A stretch of 64,000 nt of DNA from Alphaproteobacteria bacterium (GCA_022841525.1 JALHRI010000002.1:18411-82410); one strand, 5' to 3'. Positions 20,188-31,837 are shown, counted from the first letter of the stretch. Notes: generated by a model not told the origin, from the letters alone. Numbers and translations are program-made.

Positions 20188-21936
20188 TTAAAATCCGTAT
20201 TGCATCTCAAACATCAGGCGCGGGTCGCGCGCAGTGTTACCAAAGATAGGGGTGGTGACATCTTTGGTTAGTGGCATGGCCAAACCTAGCGAACCACTCA
20301 CGCCGGATGGGTGCCATATTCTGGCTCCAACGCCAGCAGAGGCGGCGGATTCCTGATTGCGCGCGCCGGGATCGATATTCCAGACGCTGCCGATATCGTA
20401 AAAAGCAAACGGTACAAAGTACGCTCCCAAAACCGGAGGCAATGTGCCGTACCTCAACTCAACTGCCGCTGCGATACCACGGTCACCCAGTAATTCTGAA
20501 GGATCGTAGGCGCGGCCAAATGATTGGCCACCAACACCGAACTCTTCGGTGGAAAGCAGGGGATCGTTCGTGAATTGGCCGGAGAAATTTGCGAATATCT
20601 GCCATGATTGGGTAATTTGTTGCAGACGGTTGAGGGAGGCATCTAGTTTCGTGAAATCACTGCGCCCGCGCGCGCGAGAGAGGTTTCTGCTTCCTGATTC
20701 ACGCGAATCGAGAATATCAAGCCCTTTGCTTAAGCGAAGTTGGCCACCACCTGAACCACCCCACCTATCGGTATAGGTCATATCCGAACCAATGCGCAGC
20801 GAACGAATGCGGTCAGTAAACAGCTCGGTGCCTGAAATATCGGAGTCGATGTCGCGCATATCCAGCGATGCGTTGAGGTTCAGATTCATCTCGCGCGAGC
20901 GCATCAACGCGTGGCGAACATAAGGCTCAAACGAGACAGAGTCGCTGACGATATCATCCGCTTGCAGCGTGAAGCCTGGGCGAGAGCGGCTTATGCCAGC
21001 ATTAAAGCCAACAAACGTTCCGCTGTAATTCACCGGCGCTTCGTAGGTCAGGCTACCTAGTTTTACTTCACGTGTTGGTGCCGTGGTCAAAAAATTAGCG
21101 ATCAAACGGTCAAAATTGAAGATTCCGGGAGACGCTGTGGCGCCGGTGCGCAGCTGTATCGGCCCTGCAAAACGTGAGCCGTTATTATCAACGCCCACCG
21201 ATATGCGTGGGGCGATTTTTTGCATCAACACCACCAGCTTTACGGCTCCGGGTTCAGCCATATCCGCGGGCAGTGGCTCGAGCACCGATCCAGCGGCGAT
21301 GCCGCCTAAATCATTCAGGCGCATCAGGATATCTTGCACCTCATCACGCTGCAGGGGGCCGAGCGCCAGGATTTTCGGTTTAATCTCACGGACGATGGAT
21401 TCAAGCGCCGCTTGTTCTTTAGGTGAAGAATCCTCCATTCTGACGTCAAAATCCATCGCGTAGCCTTCGACGGCTGCCAGTGTCACCTGACCATCCGCCA
21501 CCGTCTGTTCAGGCACCACAAACCGTGAGATGAAATACCCCTTCTCGCGAAACAGGAGTGTCGCGCGGTTTGATAACACGGTGAGGGTTTCAAGGTTCGC
21601 TTTCTGGCCGATGGCTTCTTTGAACTCGTCCTGAAATAATGCTTCATCTAATACTGTCAGGCCCACGAGTTTGACTGACTTAAGAACGAAGCCTTTTTTA
21701 ACTTTCGGAAGCACAGTATTGAGCGGCTCTTCTGGAATAGAAAGCATCGGAGCGCTGGGAGCAGGAGCAACCGGAGCCTGCTGCGTGTTCTGCTGTAAAC
21801 GCCCGGGGTCTACCGAGCCTGGAAGTGTGGTTTGCGCGAAGCTTTGTGGTGCAATGGCTACTAAAAACGCGGCACATAACGCGCTGCAAAATGCGCGCGG
21901 AGAGTAAGTCTTCACGTTGCCATGGCGAATCGTCAT
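20188..21936 (-). CDS. ShlB/FhaC/HecB-type two-partner secretion outer-membrane transporter (TpsB)
   Basis: Signal peptide; POTRA region (FVLKSVKLVGLTVLDEALFQDEF...LFREKGYFISRFVVPEQTVADGQVTLAAVEGY); C-terminal beta-barrel ending LMFEMQYGF. Confidence 0.88.
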   Translation of the reverse strand: MTIRHGNVKTYSPRAFCSALCAAFLVAIAPQSFAQTTLPGSVDPGRLQQNTQQAPVAPAPSAPMLSIPEEPLNTVLPKVKKGFVLKSVKLVGLTVLDEALFQDEFKEAIGQKANLETLTVLSNRATLLFREKGYFISRFVVPEQTVADGQVTLAAVEGYAMDFDVRMEDSSPKEQAALESIVREIKPKILALGPLQRDEVQDILMRLNDLGGIAAGSVLEPLPADMAEPGAVKLVVLMQKIAPRISVGVDNNGSRFAGPIQLRTGATASPGIFNFDRLIANFLTTAPTREVKLGSLTYEAPVNYSGTFVGFNAGISRSRPGFTLQADDIVSDSVSFEPYVRHALMRSREMNLNLNASLDMRDIDSDISGTELFTDRIRSLRIGSDMTYTDRWGGSGGGQLRLSKGLDILDSRESGSRNLSRARGRSDFTKLDASLNRLQQITQSWQIFANFSGQFTNDPLLSTEEFGVGGQSFGRAYDPSELLGDRGIAAAVELRYGTLPPVLGAYFVPFAFYDIGSVWNIDPGARNQESAASAGVGARIWHPSGVSGSLGLAMPLTKDVTTPIFGNTARDPRLMFEMQYGF

Positions 21937-22084
21937 TTCCGCCCAAGCTAGACGTAAGCTCGCTGAAGTAAAGTAATTTACAGGACTGATGAGTGCGTAC
22001 TCATCAAAGCACGAGTCGCCCGGTGCATTTTTGCCACGCTGAGATGCTTTTTGGAAGCTGTAAAATTATTGAAAAATTAATATC

Positions 22085-23038
22085 TTACGCATCAGGCGCG
22101 GCTGCAGATGTTGCTTCCAGCGCAGTATTCGTAAGTGGCTGATTTCCACTCGTGTCACCGCTGTGATACGGCGTGGCGATGGCTTCCAATGCGGCTTCCA
22201 TTTCCATTAAAAAACGTTGCCAATCATCAGGATAGACGTTGCGGGCATAACGCTCCTGCGTGAGCGCCCCTTGCAGTTCGTCAAGTTTTATGAGATCAGG
22301 CTCATCCTCATGAATCACAAAGCGCAGTTTGTGAATCAACTGCATGATACGGTGGTGAGTGTTAATCTGAAAGAAATGATCAAAGCGCGGTTGCGGCAAA
22401 TGATCGATGATTTTCAGAATGTTTTTTACGCGGTCTACCGCTAGCGATGTTACCGCACGGCCGTAGCGATTAATATCTTGCAACTCAGCATGCGATACTT
22501 CTGGTAAGATGTGCGCCATCAACTCGCTCATGCTGATGGTTCTGAAATTGATTCCCTGAAAGCGGTGGCGGTAGTGCACGCCTGCGGTTCCGCCAAAAAT
22601 ACGGTCAGAACGTACCAGCGCCTTCACCATTTCGCAGCCCCCAAGGCTTACGCCATCAGAAGCGCTGAAAGTATATTCATGTAAATCGTTCCAGCTCATG
22701 GGCTGCGCTGCGTGTTTTTTTCGTATGTGCACCACCCAGCTTTCTAAAAACTGCACGACATACAAACTATCCAGCGGCGGATTGCCGAGCTTGCCTTTGA
22801 TCAGGTTATCTGCGCGACTGAGCTGCTGCGCTGGCAAATCCGGACGATTGAGATCAAAACCATATTGCTCAAGTTTGAGCGCCAGATATTGCATGTAATA
22901 ATTACTGGCGATGGCATTGAGATAGCGCTCGATTTCGTGATCATCACCGCCAATCGGGGCGATGGCGCTGGTGACAAATTGATTCACTGCTGCGTCTGCG
23001 TACCCGTGCTCTAGTAAGGTGTCGCGTAAGGATTTCAT
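22085..23038 (-). CDS. hypothetical protein (317 aa)
   Basis: Long ORF in a normal coding context; no family recognised. Confidence 0.6.
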   Translation of the reverse strand: MKSLRDTLLEHGYADAAVNQFVTSAIAPIGGDDHEIERYLNAIASNYYMQYLALKLEQYGFDLNRPDLPAQQLSRADNLIKGKLGNPPLDSLYVVQFLESWVVHIRKKHAAQPMSWNDLHEYTFSASDGVSLGGCEMVKALVRSDRIFGGTAGVHYRHRFQGINFRTISMSELMAHILPEVSHAELQDINRYGRAVTSLAVDRVKNILKIIDHLPQPRFDHFFQINTHHRIMQLIHKLRFVIHEDEPDLIKLDELQGALTQERYARNVYPDDWQRFLMEMEAALEAIATPYHSGDTSGNQPLTNTALEATSAAAPDA

Positions 23039-23477
23039 CTCTTCAATATACGTTGCAATTCTTAAAAATTACTTAATCAACATATATGAAATACATACCG
23101 CCTAATGGATTACCGCCAGCATGGTTTTTGTGAAACCGGCAACTGGAAAGGGTAGTCGTCATTTTGTAATGCCGCATAAATATACAAATTATATTATATA
23201 ATTATATTACATATGGTTAATAGGATATCCATGGCCTAAGCTAAAATTGGCCGCCGCTAAGTATGATGTAAAAATGCATCATCTAGTTGTAAAATTGCAT
23301 CTTTAATGTAGTATTGGTAAAATATTCTGGCAGGTGGTTCCGTCTGGCATTAGCCTGTGGATAAAGCGGATAAGACGGTGAGCAACTATTAACCAGGGCA
23401 TCGGAAAAAATCTGCGAGCGCGTTAACTATTTAGTAACCCCGGCTGTGATAGGGTGGCATCACAGGGAGATAAAGTC

Positions 23478-23654
23478 ATGTATATTTCAGTAAACAAAAC
23501 CACGGTTGCGCATCGTCCGGTTCATTATGCCGCGTTAGCTTCTGGTACGATCAGTCATGTCTGGTCGGAAGAAGAGGTGCTTGGCACCAAGCGCCCCGTA
23601 AAAGTGGTAGCGCGCCGCCAGAAAGATTCAGAACATTCTGCGCAAGCGGAGTAA
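23478..23654 (+). CDS. small hypothetical protein (58 aa)
   Basis: ATG at 23478 preceded by AGGGAGA; followed by a strong terminator. Confidence 0.5.
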   Translation: MYISVNKTTVAHRPVHYAALASGTISHVWSEEEVLGTKRPVKVVARRQKDSEHSAQAE

Positions 23655-23700
23655 TGCGTAAACGATAAAAAAGAGCACGAACAAGCGCTCGGCAAGGAAG

Positions 23701-23727
23701 CCCTCTGCAACGCAGGGGGTTTTTTTG
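23701..23727 (+). terminator. Rho-independent terminator
   Basis: CCCTCTGC-AAC-GCAGGGGG stem-loop followed by a seven-T run (TTTTTTT). Confidence 0.85.
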
Positions 23728-23771
23728 TGATCGATGGTTGCTATTTTTCGCATCCGGGGTAGGTTTGGTGC

Positions 23772-24932
23772 ATGTCTGAACCTGTTCTTGCCCCTTATGC
23801 CTGCAACCCGGAAAACTCGCGTGGGCGATTGATTGCTGAGAGCACATGCCCGATGCGCAACGACCATCAGCGCGACCGCGACCGCATTATTCACAGCACG
23901 TCTTTCCGTCGGTTGGAGTATAAAACGCAAGTCTTTGTGAATCATGAGGGCGATCATTACCGCACGCGCCTCACCCACTCGCTGGAAGTGTCGCAGCTGG
24001 CGCGCTCGCTGGCGCGGAATTTGCGGCTGAATGAGGATCTGGCTGAGTGCTTGGCGCTGGCGCATGATCTGGGGCATACGCCGTTTGGTCACGCCGGCGA
24101 AGACGGACTGCACGAAGCGATGGCGAATTTCGGCGGCTTTGATCACAACGCACAAACCATCCGTATTTTAACCCGGCTCGAACAGCGCTACGCTGCGTAT
24201 GATGGGCTGAATCTCACCTGGGAAACGCTGGAAGGTATCGCCAAACATAACGGTCCCGTAGTCGGCGCGCCCCCGCGCGCGCTGGCACAGTATATTCAGC
24301 GCCATGATTTAGAGCTGCACACCTACGCCAGCGCTGAAGCGCAAGTCGCCGCGATTGCCGATGATATTGCCTATAATAATCACGATCTCGATGATGGTCT
24401 GCGCGCGGGATTTTTTACGCTGGATGATTTGTGCGCCCTGCCGATGCTGGGGGAGTTGATCGCACAGGTGCGCGGCAATCACCCCGGGCTTTCCACCACC
24501 CGTCAGGCGCATGAGGTGATTCGCACACTGATCGCGCGCATGATGGCCGACGTGCTGGCGCACACGCGCTCACAAGTAGAAGCGCTGGGTATCGGCCATG
24601 TGAATGACGTGCGGGCGCTGGGTAAAACGCTGGTATGTTTTTCTGCTGAGATGGAAGAAATTCACCGCGCGATGAAGCGCTATTTAATGACCCATATGTA
24701 CCGTCATCCGCGCGTTAACCGCATGACGAGCAAAGCCAGACGCGTGGTGCGCGCGATGTTTGAGTTTTTTGTCAGTGAACCTAATTGCCTGCCGCTAATG
24801 TGGTATGAACAAACTCAGGGTGCCAGCGCGCAGGCTACTGCCGAAATCGTCGCCGATTTTATCGCCGGGATGACCGACCGCTTCGCACTGGAGGAATATG
24901 CCCGCCTGTTCGATGTCAGCGCGAGAACGTAG
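23772..24932 (+). CDS. dgt: deoxyguanosinetriphosphate triphosphohydrolase-like HD protein
   Basis: RDRIIHSTSFRRLEYKTQVF; HYRTRLTHSLEVSQLARSLAR; CLALAHDLGHTPFGHAGE; ADDIAYNNHDLDDG. Confidence 0.95.
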   Translation: MSEPVLAPYACNPENSRGRLIAESTCPMRNDHQRDRDRIIHSTSFRRLEYKTQVFVNHEGDHYRTRLTHSLEVSQLARSLARNLRLNEDLAECLALAHDLGHTPFGHAGEDGLHEAMANFGGFDHNAQTIRILTRLEQRYAAYDGLNLTWETLEGIAKHNGPVVGAPPRALAQYIQRHDLELHTYASAEAQVAAIADDIAYNNHDLDDGLRAGFFTLDDLCALPMLGELIAQVRGNHPGLSTTRQAHEVIRTLIARMMADVLAHTRSQVEALGIGHVNDVRALGKTLVCFSAEMEEIHRAMKRYLMTHMYRHPRVNRMTSKARRVVRAMFEFFVSEPNCLPLMWYEQTQGASAQATAEIVADFIAGMTDRFALEEYARLFDVSART

Positions 24933-24980
24933 TTTTTGTGGACACAAAAACTTGACAAACGCATGATAATGTGTACACAA
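24932..24980 (+). promoter_or_regulatory. putative brnTA promoter/operator with two dyads
   Basis: GTTTTTGTG-GA-CACAAAAAC (24932-24951) and TGTGTACACA (24970-24979) share TGTGKACACA; TTGACA at 24952-24957 between them. Confidence 0.65.
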
Positions 24981-24982
24981 TA

Positions 24983-25252
24983 ATGAAGGTTGCTGTCGGT
25001 TATGATCCTAAAAAACGCGAAGCCACCTTGCGTGATCGCGGTTTAGATTTTGAAGATGCTACCATAGTTTTTGACGGAGATACGATTGAAATCGAAGATA
25101 CCCGTCAGGATTATGGTGAAACGCGGGTGATCTGTTTTGGTAGGCTGGCTGGAAGGCTGGTAGTAATTGGGTATGTTCAGCGTGGCGATGTGCGCCATGT
25201 TTTTTCGATGAGGAAAGCCAATGACCGGGAAAAAGAAAAATATCCGCTCTGA
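24983..25252 (+). CDS. brnT: BrnT-family toxin
   Basis: VAVGYDPKKREATLRDRGLDFEDATIVFDG...DTRQDYGETRVICFGRLAGRLVVIGYVQRGDVRHVFSMRKANDREKEKY; overlaps a BrnA-like ORF. Start moved to ATG 24983. Confidence 0.88.
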   Translation: MKVAVGYDPKKREATLRDRGLDFEDATIVFDGDTIEIEDTRQDYGETRVICFGRLAGRLVVIGYVQRGDVRHVFSMRKANDREKEKYPL

Positions 25253-25502
25253 TCTTAAAAAAATGGATGCGCATTCTATTTCACCTGAGGAATACGAAGA
25301 TTTGCCGGAGCTCACCGATACCATGCTGGCGCAGGCAGTGCACATGCGTCAGGGCAAAAAGCTGGGCAGGCCACCGGCCAAAAACCGCAAAATATCGGTG
25401 CATTTGCGGGTCGATCCGGAAGTGTGTGCGGCGTTTCGTGCCACAGGCCCCGGCTGGCAAACGCGCATGCATCAGGTGCTTTCGGATCATCGGCCGAAGT
25501 GA
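25221..25502 (+). CDS. brnA: BrnA-family antitoxin
   Basis: KLGRPPAKNRKISVHLRVDPEVCAAFRATGPGWQTRMHQVLSDH; directly downstream of and overlapping brnT. Confidence 0.85.
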   Translation: MTGKKKNIRSDLKKMDAHSISPEEYEDLPELTDTMLAQAVHMRQGKKLGRPPAKNRKISVHLRVDPEVCAAFRATGPGWQTRMHQVLSDHRPK

Positions 25503-25568
25503 CATAAAAATTATCGTTGCATAAACTGTTAGAATTCATGATAGCAATGGCTTTTATCAGGAATTTTT

Positions 25569-27320
25569 ATGCATGTATTTGCGATTTATCACCGTCATGT
25601 GCTCTCGGTTATTGAGGCGCTAAAATCAGAAGGTGTCATTGCAGCGCACGCATCGCTAAGTGCCATCACGCTGGAGCCGCCGCGCGAGGCTGCGCACGGC
25701 GATATGGCCACCAACGCGGCGATGGTGCTGGCGGGGCAGGTAAAGGCAAATCCGCGCGCGCTGGCCGAAAAAATCGCCGACAAACTACGCGGCCTAAGCG
25801 GCGTTACCAGCGTATCGATTGCAGGGCCGGGATTTATTAACCTTAGCCTTGCCGAAGATATCTGGCGCAGTGTGATTCCGGAAATTCTCCGCGACGGCCA
25901 TGCTTACGGCGATTCGAACCTGGGCGCGGGCAAGAAAATCAACGTCGAATATGTATCGGCCAATCCCACGGGGCCGCTGCATATTGGCCATGCGCGCGGC
26001 GCAGTGTACGGTGATGCGCTGGCGAGTTTGCTTGCCAAAGCGGGCTTTGCGGTGAGCAAAGAATACTACATCAACGATGCTGGCGCGCAGGTGGAAGTGC
26101 TGGCGCGCTCGGCCTATCTGCGCTACCGCGAAGCGTGCGGTGAGGCGATTGGCGAGATACCCGAAGGCCTCTATCCCGGTGAGTATCTAAAAGCCGCGGG
26201 CGAGGCGATTAAGGCAAAATTCGGCGCCACTTTGACCAGCAAACCCGAAGCCGACTGGCTGGCGGATGTGCAAGCCATCGCCATAGAATCCATGCTTACG
26301 CTCATCCGTGCAGACCTTGCGGATTTGGGGATTCATCATGACATTTTTACCTCCGAAGCGGCACTGAAACGTGCGGGTAAAGTCGAAGAAGCGATCGAGA
26401 TTTTGCGTACACTCGGCCATATTTACCGCGGCGTGTTGGACGCGCCCAAAGGCGAAACGCCCGATGACTGGGAGCCTGAAGAACAGCTGCTGTTTAGATC
26501 CTCTGCATTTGGGGATGATGCCGATCGCACGGTGCAAAAAGCAAACGGTGCGTTCACCTATTTCGCAGGAGATCTGGCGCTCACACGCGATAAAATCGCC
26601 CGTGGATACGATGGCCTGATCATGATGCTGGGAGCCGATCACGGCGGTTATGTAAAGCGGCTGCAGGCCATTACCACCGCGCTTTCTGAAGGGCGTGTGG
26701 GCATGGAAGTGATGCTATGCCAACTGGTGCATTTGTTCAAAAACGGCGAGCCCATGCGCATGAGCAAACGCGCGGGCAATTTCATCACCGTGCGCGATGT
26801 GCTGGAGGAAGTGGGCAAAGACATTCTGCGCTTTGTGATGCTGATGCGTAAAAGCTCGCAGGATATGGAATTTGATCTGGATAAGGTGAAAGAACAATCG
26901 AAAGATAATCCGGTATTTTATGTGCAGTACGCGCATGCACGCGCGCACTCGCTGCTCAGGCTTGCAGCCCAGCAAGACGCAAACGCGGTAGAAGCTGCCA
27001 AGCGCATGGATGTGTCGGCGCTTGCGCGTCTGAGCCATCCGGCGGAGATGGCGTTTGTTAAAAAACTGGCTTCGTATCCGCGGCTCATCGAGCAAGCGGC
27101 TATCGCGCGCGAGCCGCACCGTATCATCTATTTTGCGCAGGAAGTCGCGGCCATGTTTCATGAAATCTGGGGTATGGGCAATGCGGATGCCTCGCTGCGT
27201 TTCGTGCAAGCAGGCGATAGCAGCCTTACGGCGGCACGGCTCATGCTTGCGCGTGCGGGGGCAGCTGTGATAGCTTCTGCGCTCAATTTGTGCGGCGTCA
27301 CGCCGGTGGAGGAGATGTAG
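25569..27320 (+). CDS. argS: arginyl-tRNA synthetase
   Basis: NVEYVSANPTGPLHIGHARGAVYGDALASLLAKAGF; EYYINDAGAQ; RMSKRAGNFITVRDVL. Confidence 0.98.
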   Translation: MHVFAIYHRHVLSVIEALKSEGVIAAHASLSAITLEPPREAAHGDMATNAAMVLAGQVKANPRALAEKIADKLRGLSGVTSVSIAGPGFINLSLAEDIWRSVIPEILRDGHAYGDSNLGAGKKINVEYVSANPTGPLHIGHARGAVYGDALASLLAKAGFAVSKEYYINDAGAQVEVLARSAYLRYREACGEAIGEIPEGLYPGEYLKAAGEAIKAKFGATLTSKPEADWLADVQAIAIESMLTLIRADLADLGIHHDIFTSEAALKRAGKVEEAIEILRTLGHIYRGVLDAPKGETPDDWEPEEQLLFRSSAFGDDADRTVQKANGAFTYFAGDLALTRDKIARGYDGLIMMLGADHGGYVKRLQAITTALSEGRVGMEVMLCQLVHLFKNGEPMRMSKRAGNFITVRDVLEEVGKDILRFVMLMRKSSQDMEFDLDKVKEQSKDNPVFYVQYAHARAHSLLRLAAQQDANAVEAAKRMDVSALARLSHPAEMAFVKKLASYPRLIEQAAIAREPHRIIYFAQEVAAMFHEIWGMGNADASLRFVQAGDSSLTAARLMLARAGAAVIASALNLCGVTPVEEM

Positions 27321-27321
27321 C

Positions 27322-28239
27322 ATGCGACAAGATTACGATGAGTTTGATGGCGCATCATCGCCGCGCTCAAAAGCTGCCTGGATTGTCATGGGGCTAGCTG
27401 CCATCAGCTTTGCCGCGCTGGGCATTTATGCCATTAACGGCTCGGGCAGCGAAGATGCTGGGGAAGATATCATCACCCTCGATGCGGTGGATAGCGCCTA
27501 TAAAACCACACCGGAAAATGAAGGTGGGATGGAGTTTCCGCATCAGGATAAAACCATCTACGATGCGCTGGATGGGAATACGCAGCGCGCGCAGGTGGAG
27601 CGTTTATATCCTGAGCCTGAAACGCCCATTATCCCCGAGGTAGACGCCGAAGATGTGGTGCCTGAGTCGGCGATCACTAAAGAAAATGGCGCGGCAGAAA
27701 GCTACGTGGCAAACGCGCCTAAAGAAGAGGCGCCTGAGCCTTCAAAACCACGCACCAGTGCGATTGAGAAGGCACAGCAGCAAGCCAAAGCGCTTGCAGA
27801 TGAAGCGGTAAAAAATGCGGCCATTCCTAAGCCAACCCCTGAAGTGAAACCAGCACCCATCGTCAGTGAAAAACCAGCGCCAGTGGTGAGCAAAAAGCCT
27901 GAGTCAACCCCAGCGCCAACTCCAGCGCCTGTAGAAAAACCTGCCCCAAAACCAGAGGCAAAACCAGTGAAGCAGGCACCGGTGCTGGCCGGTAAGTTCG
28001 CCGTGCAGCTTGGGGCGTATAAATCGCAGCCCGAGGCTGAAGGGCAGTGGCAGAAAATTTATACCAAGCACATGAGCGCACTTAGCGGCACGCGGGAAAA
28101 AATCATCCGCGCGGATCTGGCGGGCGGCACCTATTACCGCTTGCGTGCGGTGGGATTTGCCAGCGCCGAGAGTGCCAAAGCCGCCTGCGGCAAGCTAAGT
28201 GCCGCAGGGCAAGCCTGCTTTTTCGCAGGTCAGCAATGA
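27322..28239 (+). CDS. SPOR-domain protein
   Basis: N-terminal TM, Pro-rich linker, C-terminal KFAVQLGAYKSQPEAEGQWQKI...YYRLRAVGFASAESAKAACGKL; between argS and nagZ. Confidence 0.88.
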   Translation: MRQDYDEFDGASSPRSKAAWIVMGLAAISFAALGIYAINGSGSEDAGEDIITLDAVDSAYKTTPENEGGMEFPHQDKTIYDALDGNTQRAQVERLYPEPETPIIPEVDAEDVVPESAITKENGAAESYVANAPKEEAPEPSKPRTSAIEKAQQQAKALADEAVKNAAIPKPTPEVKPAPIVSEKPAPVVSKKPESTPAPTPAPVEKPAPKPEAKPVKQAPVLAGKFAVQLGAYKSQPEAEGQWQKIYTKHMSALSGTREKIIRADLAGGTYYRLRAVGFASAESAKAACGKLSAAGQACFFAGQQ

Positions 28240-29255
28240 CGCCGAAGGCCTTTATTTGCGGCGTTTCAGGCCAGCGTTTACATGAAGATGAAAAGCGTTT
28301 TTTATCGCGCGAGCAGCCCTACGGCGTGATTTTATTTGCGCGCAACTGCGACACTCCGTCGCAGGTGAAGGCGCTGTGCGTTGAGATTCGCGAATGTTTG
28401 AGCCACGATTTTGCGGGTATTTTAATCGATCAGGAAGGTGGCCGCGTGGCGCGCTTAAAGCCGCCGCATTGGCGCGCTTATCCGCCTGCAAAATGCTTTG
28501 CCGATATCGCAGCTGAGGGCGATATGACGGGCGCGCGCGATGCATCGTACCTCAATGCACGGCTGATTGCTCAGGATCTGCGCGCGCTTGGCATCAGCAT
28601 TAACTGTGCGCCGCTGGCCGATGTGCCAAGCCCGCAATGTCATGACATTATTGGTGACCGCGCCTTTGGCGATGCGCCACCGCAAGTCATTACGCTGGCG
28701 CGTGCGCAGGCAGATGGTCTGATGGATGGGGGCGTACTGCCGGTGTTAAAGCATATCCCCGGCCACGGTCGGGCGCGTGCCGATAGCCATTTGGAATTAC
28801 CCGTGGTGGATGCCAGCCGCGCCGAGCTTGAGGCAACCGATTTCGCCCCGTTTGCAGCGCTGTCTGATCTACCGCTGGGCATGACAGCGCATATTATTTA
28901 CACCGCGCTGGATGCCCAGCGTTGCGCGACGATTTCACCCACCGTCATTGACCTCATTCGCCGCGAGATTGGGTTTAACGGCTTGCTGATGAGTGATGAT
29001 CTTTCGATGAAAGCGCTGCGCGGTTCTTTCCAGGAGCGCACCGAACTCACGCTTGCTGCAGGCTGCGATTTAGCGCTGCATTGTAACGGTGATATGGCTG
29101 AAATGCTGGCGGTTGCCAGTGCCTGCAGTGTGCTAAGCGATGCGGCCTGTGAGCGCGCCGCGCGCGCGGCGAGCTTAGCTGCGCGCGAGGTTCGCCCGCT
29201 GCCTGAGGATGCAGAGCATGCGTGGGCGCGCATGGTGGGAATTGAGCTTGCATAA
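28236..29255 (+). CDS. nagZ: beta-N-acetylhexosaminidase
   Basis: GVILFARNCDTPSQV; DQEGGRVARLKPP; LPVLKHIPGHGRARADSHLELPVVDAS; GLLMSDDLSMKAL. Confidence 0.96.
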   Translation: MTPKAFICGVSGQRLHEDEKRFLSREQPYGVILFARNCDTPSQVKALCVEIRECLSHDFAGILIDQEGGRVARLKPPHWRAYPPAKCFADIAAEGDMTGARDASYLNARLIAQDLRALGISINCAPLADVPSPQCHDIIGDRAFGDAPPQVITLARAQADGLMDGGVLPVLKHIPGHGRARADSHLELPVVDASRAELEATDFAPFAALSDLPLGMTAHIIYTALDAQRCATISPTVIDLIRREIGFNGLLMSDDLSMKALRGSFQERTELTLAAGCDLALHCNGDMAEMLAVASACSVLSDAACERAARAASLAAREVRPLPEDAEHAWARMVGIELA

Positions 29256-29273
29256 ACGAACAAAGGAGAGGTT

Positions 29274-29444
29274 ATGTCGCTTGGAATATGGGAATTACTG
29301 CTGATTTTAGCGATTGTGCTGGTGGTGTTTGGTGCTGGAAAAGTTACCAAAGTCATGGGTGATTTAGGCAAAGGTGTCACCGCCTTCAAGCGCGGATTAA
29401 ACGCGCCCGAGGATGACAAAAAATCGGACACTACGCCGCAGTAA
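29274..29444 (+). CDS. tatA: Sec-independent translocase TatA (56 aa; not in ORF track)
   Basis: MSLGIWELLLILAIVLVVFGAGKVTKVMGDLGKGVTAFKRGLNAPEDDKKSDTTPQ*, read directly from the sequence; RBS-like AGGAGAGG upstream; TAATG junction with tatB. Confidence 0.93.
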   Translation: MSLGIWELLLILAIVLVVFGAGKVTKVMGDLGKGVTAFKRGLNAPEDDKKSDTTPQ

Positions 29445-29769
29445 TGTTGGGCATTGGCATCTCAGAACTGGCGCTCATTTTACTTGTGGGCCTGATGGTC
29501 ATTGGCCCGAAAGAATTGCCAGCGCTTGCCAGACAAATCATTGCGGTCGTAAAAAAACTGCGGGTGATGGCAGATCATGTCCGCGCCGAGATGCACAAAG
29601 TCGTCGAAGAATCAGGCGTAAATGAGGTGCGCACGCACACGATTATTGATCTGAACGGCCAGCCGCAAGTGGCCTATGATGTGAGTGAGCTTCGCGCCAC
29701 GTCGTTCGTCATTCGTCATTCGTCATTAGAAAAAAAGGAATTCGAATCACGAATCACGAATCACGAATC

Positions 29770-29773
<4 letters not shown>
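29444..29773 (+). CDS. tatB: Sec-independent translocase TatB
   Basis: MLGIGISELALILLVGLMVIGPKELPALARQI; C-terminal tail ([23 protein letters not shown]) encoded by a palindromic repeat. Confidence 0.92.
29703..29772. repeat. heptamer-based palindromic repeat, copy A (tatB/tatC junction)
   Basis: Left arm (ATTCGTC)n, right arm (GAATCAC)n; ends CGAATCATGA, which supplies the tatB stop and tatC start. Confidence 0.85.
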
Positions 29774-31831
<2,058 letters not shown>

Positions 31832-31837
31832 CGAATC

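Noticed and set aside
23040-23470. Firm oriC call
   Set aside because: Only one perfect DnaA box; no hemE, dnaA or parAB neighbours visible. Kept only as a speculative finding.
24971-24982. GTG start for BrnT proposed by the ORF track (MYTIMKV...)
   Set aside because: The GTG lies within the TGTGTACACA dyad; ATG at 24983 gives the expected BrnT N-terminus.
27820-27990. Pro/Lys/Ala repeats in the SPOR protein
   Set aside because: Typical periplasmic linker of SPOR-domain proteins, not a mobile repeat.
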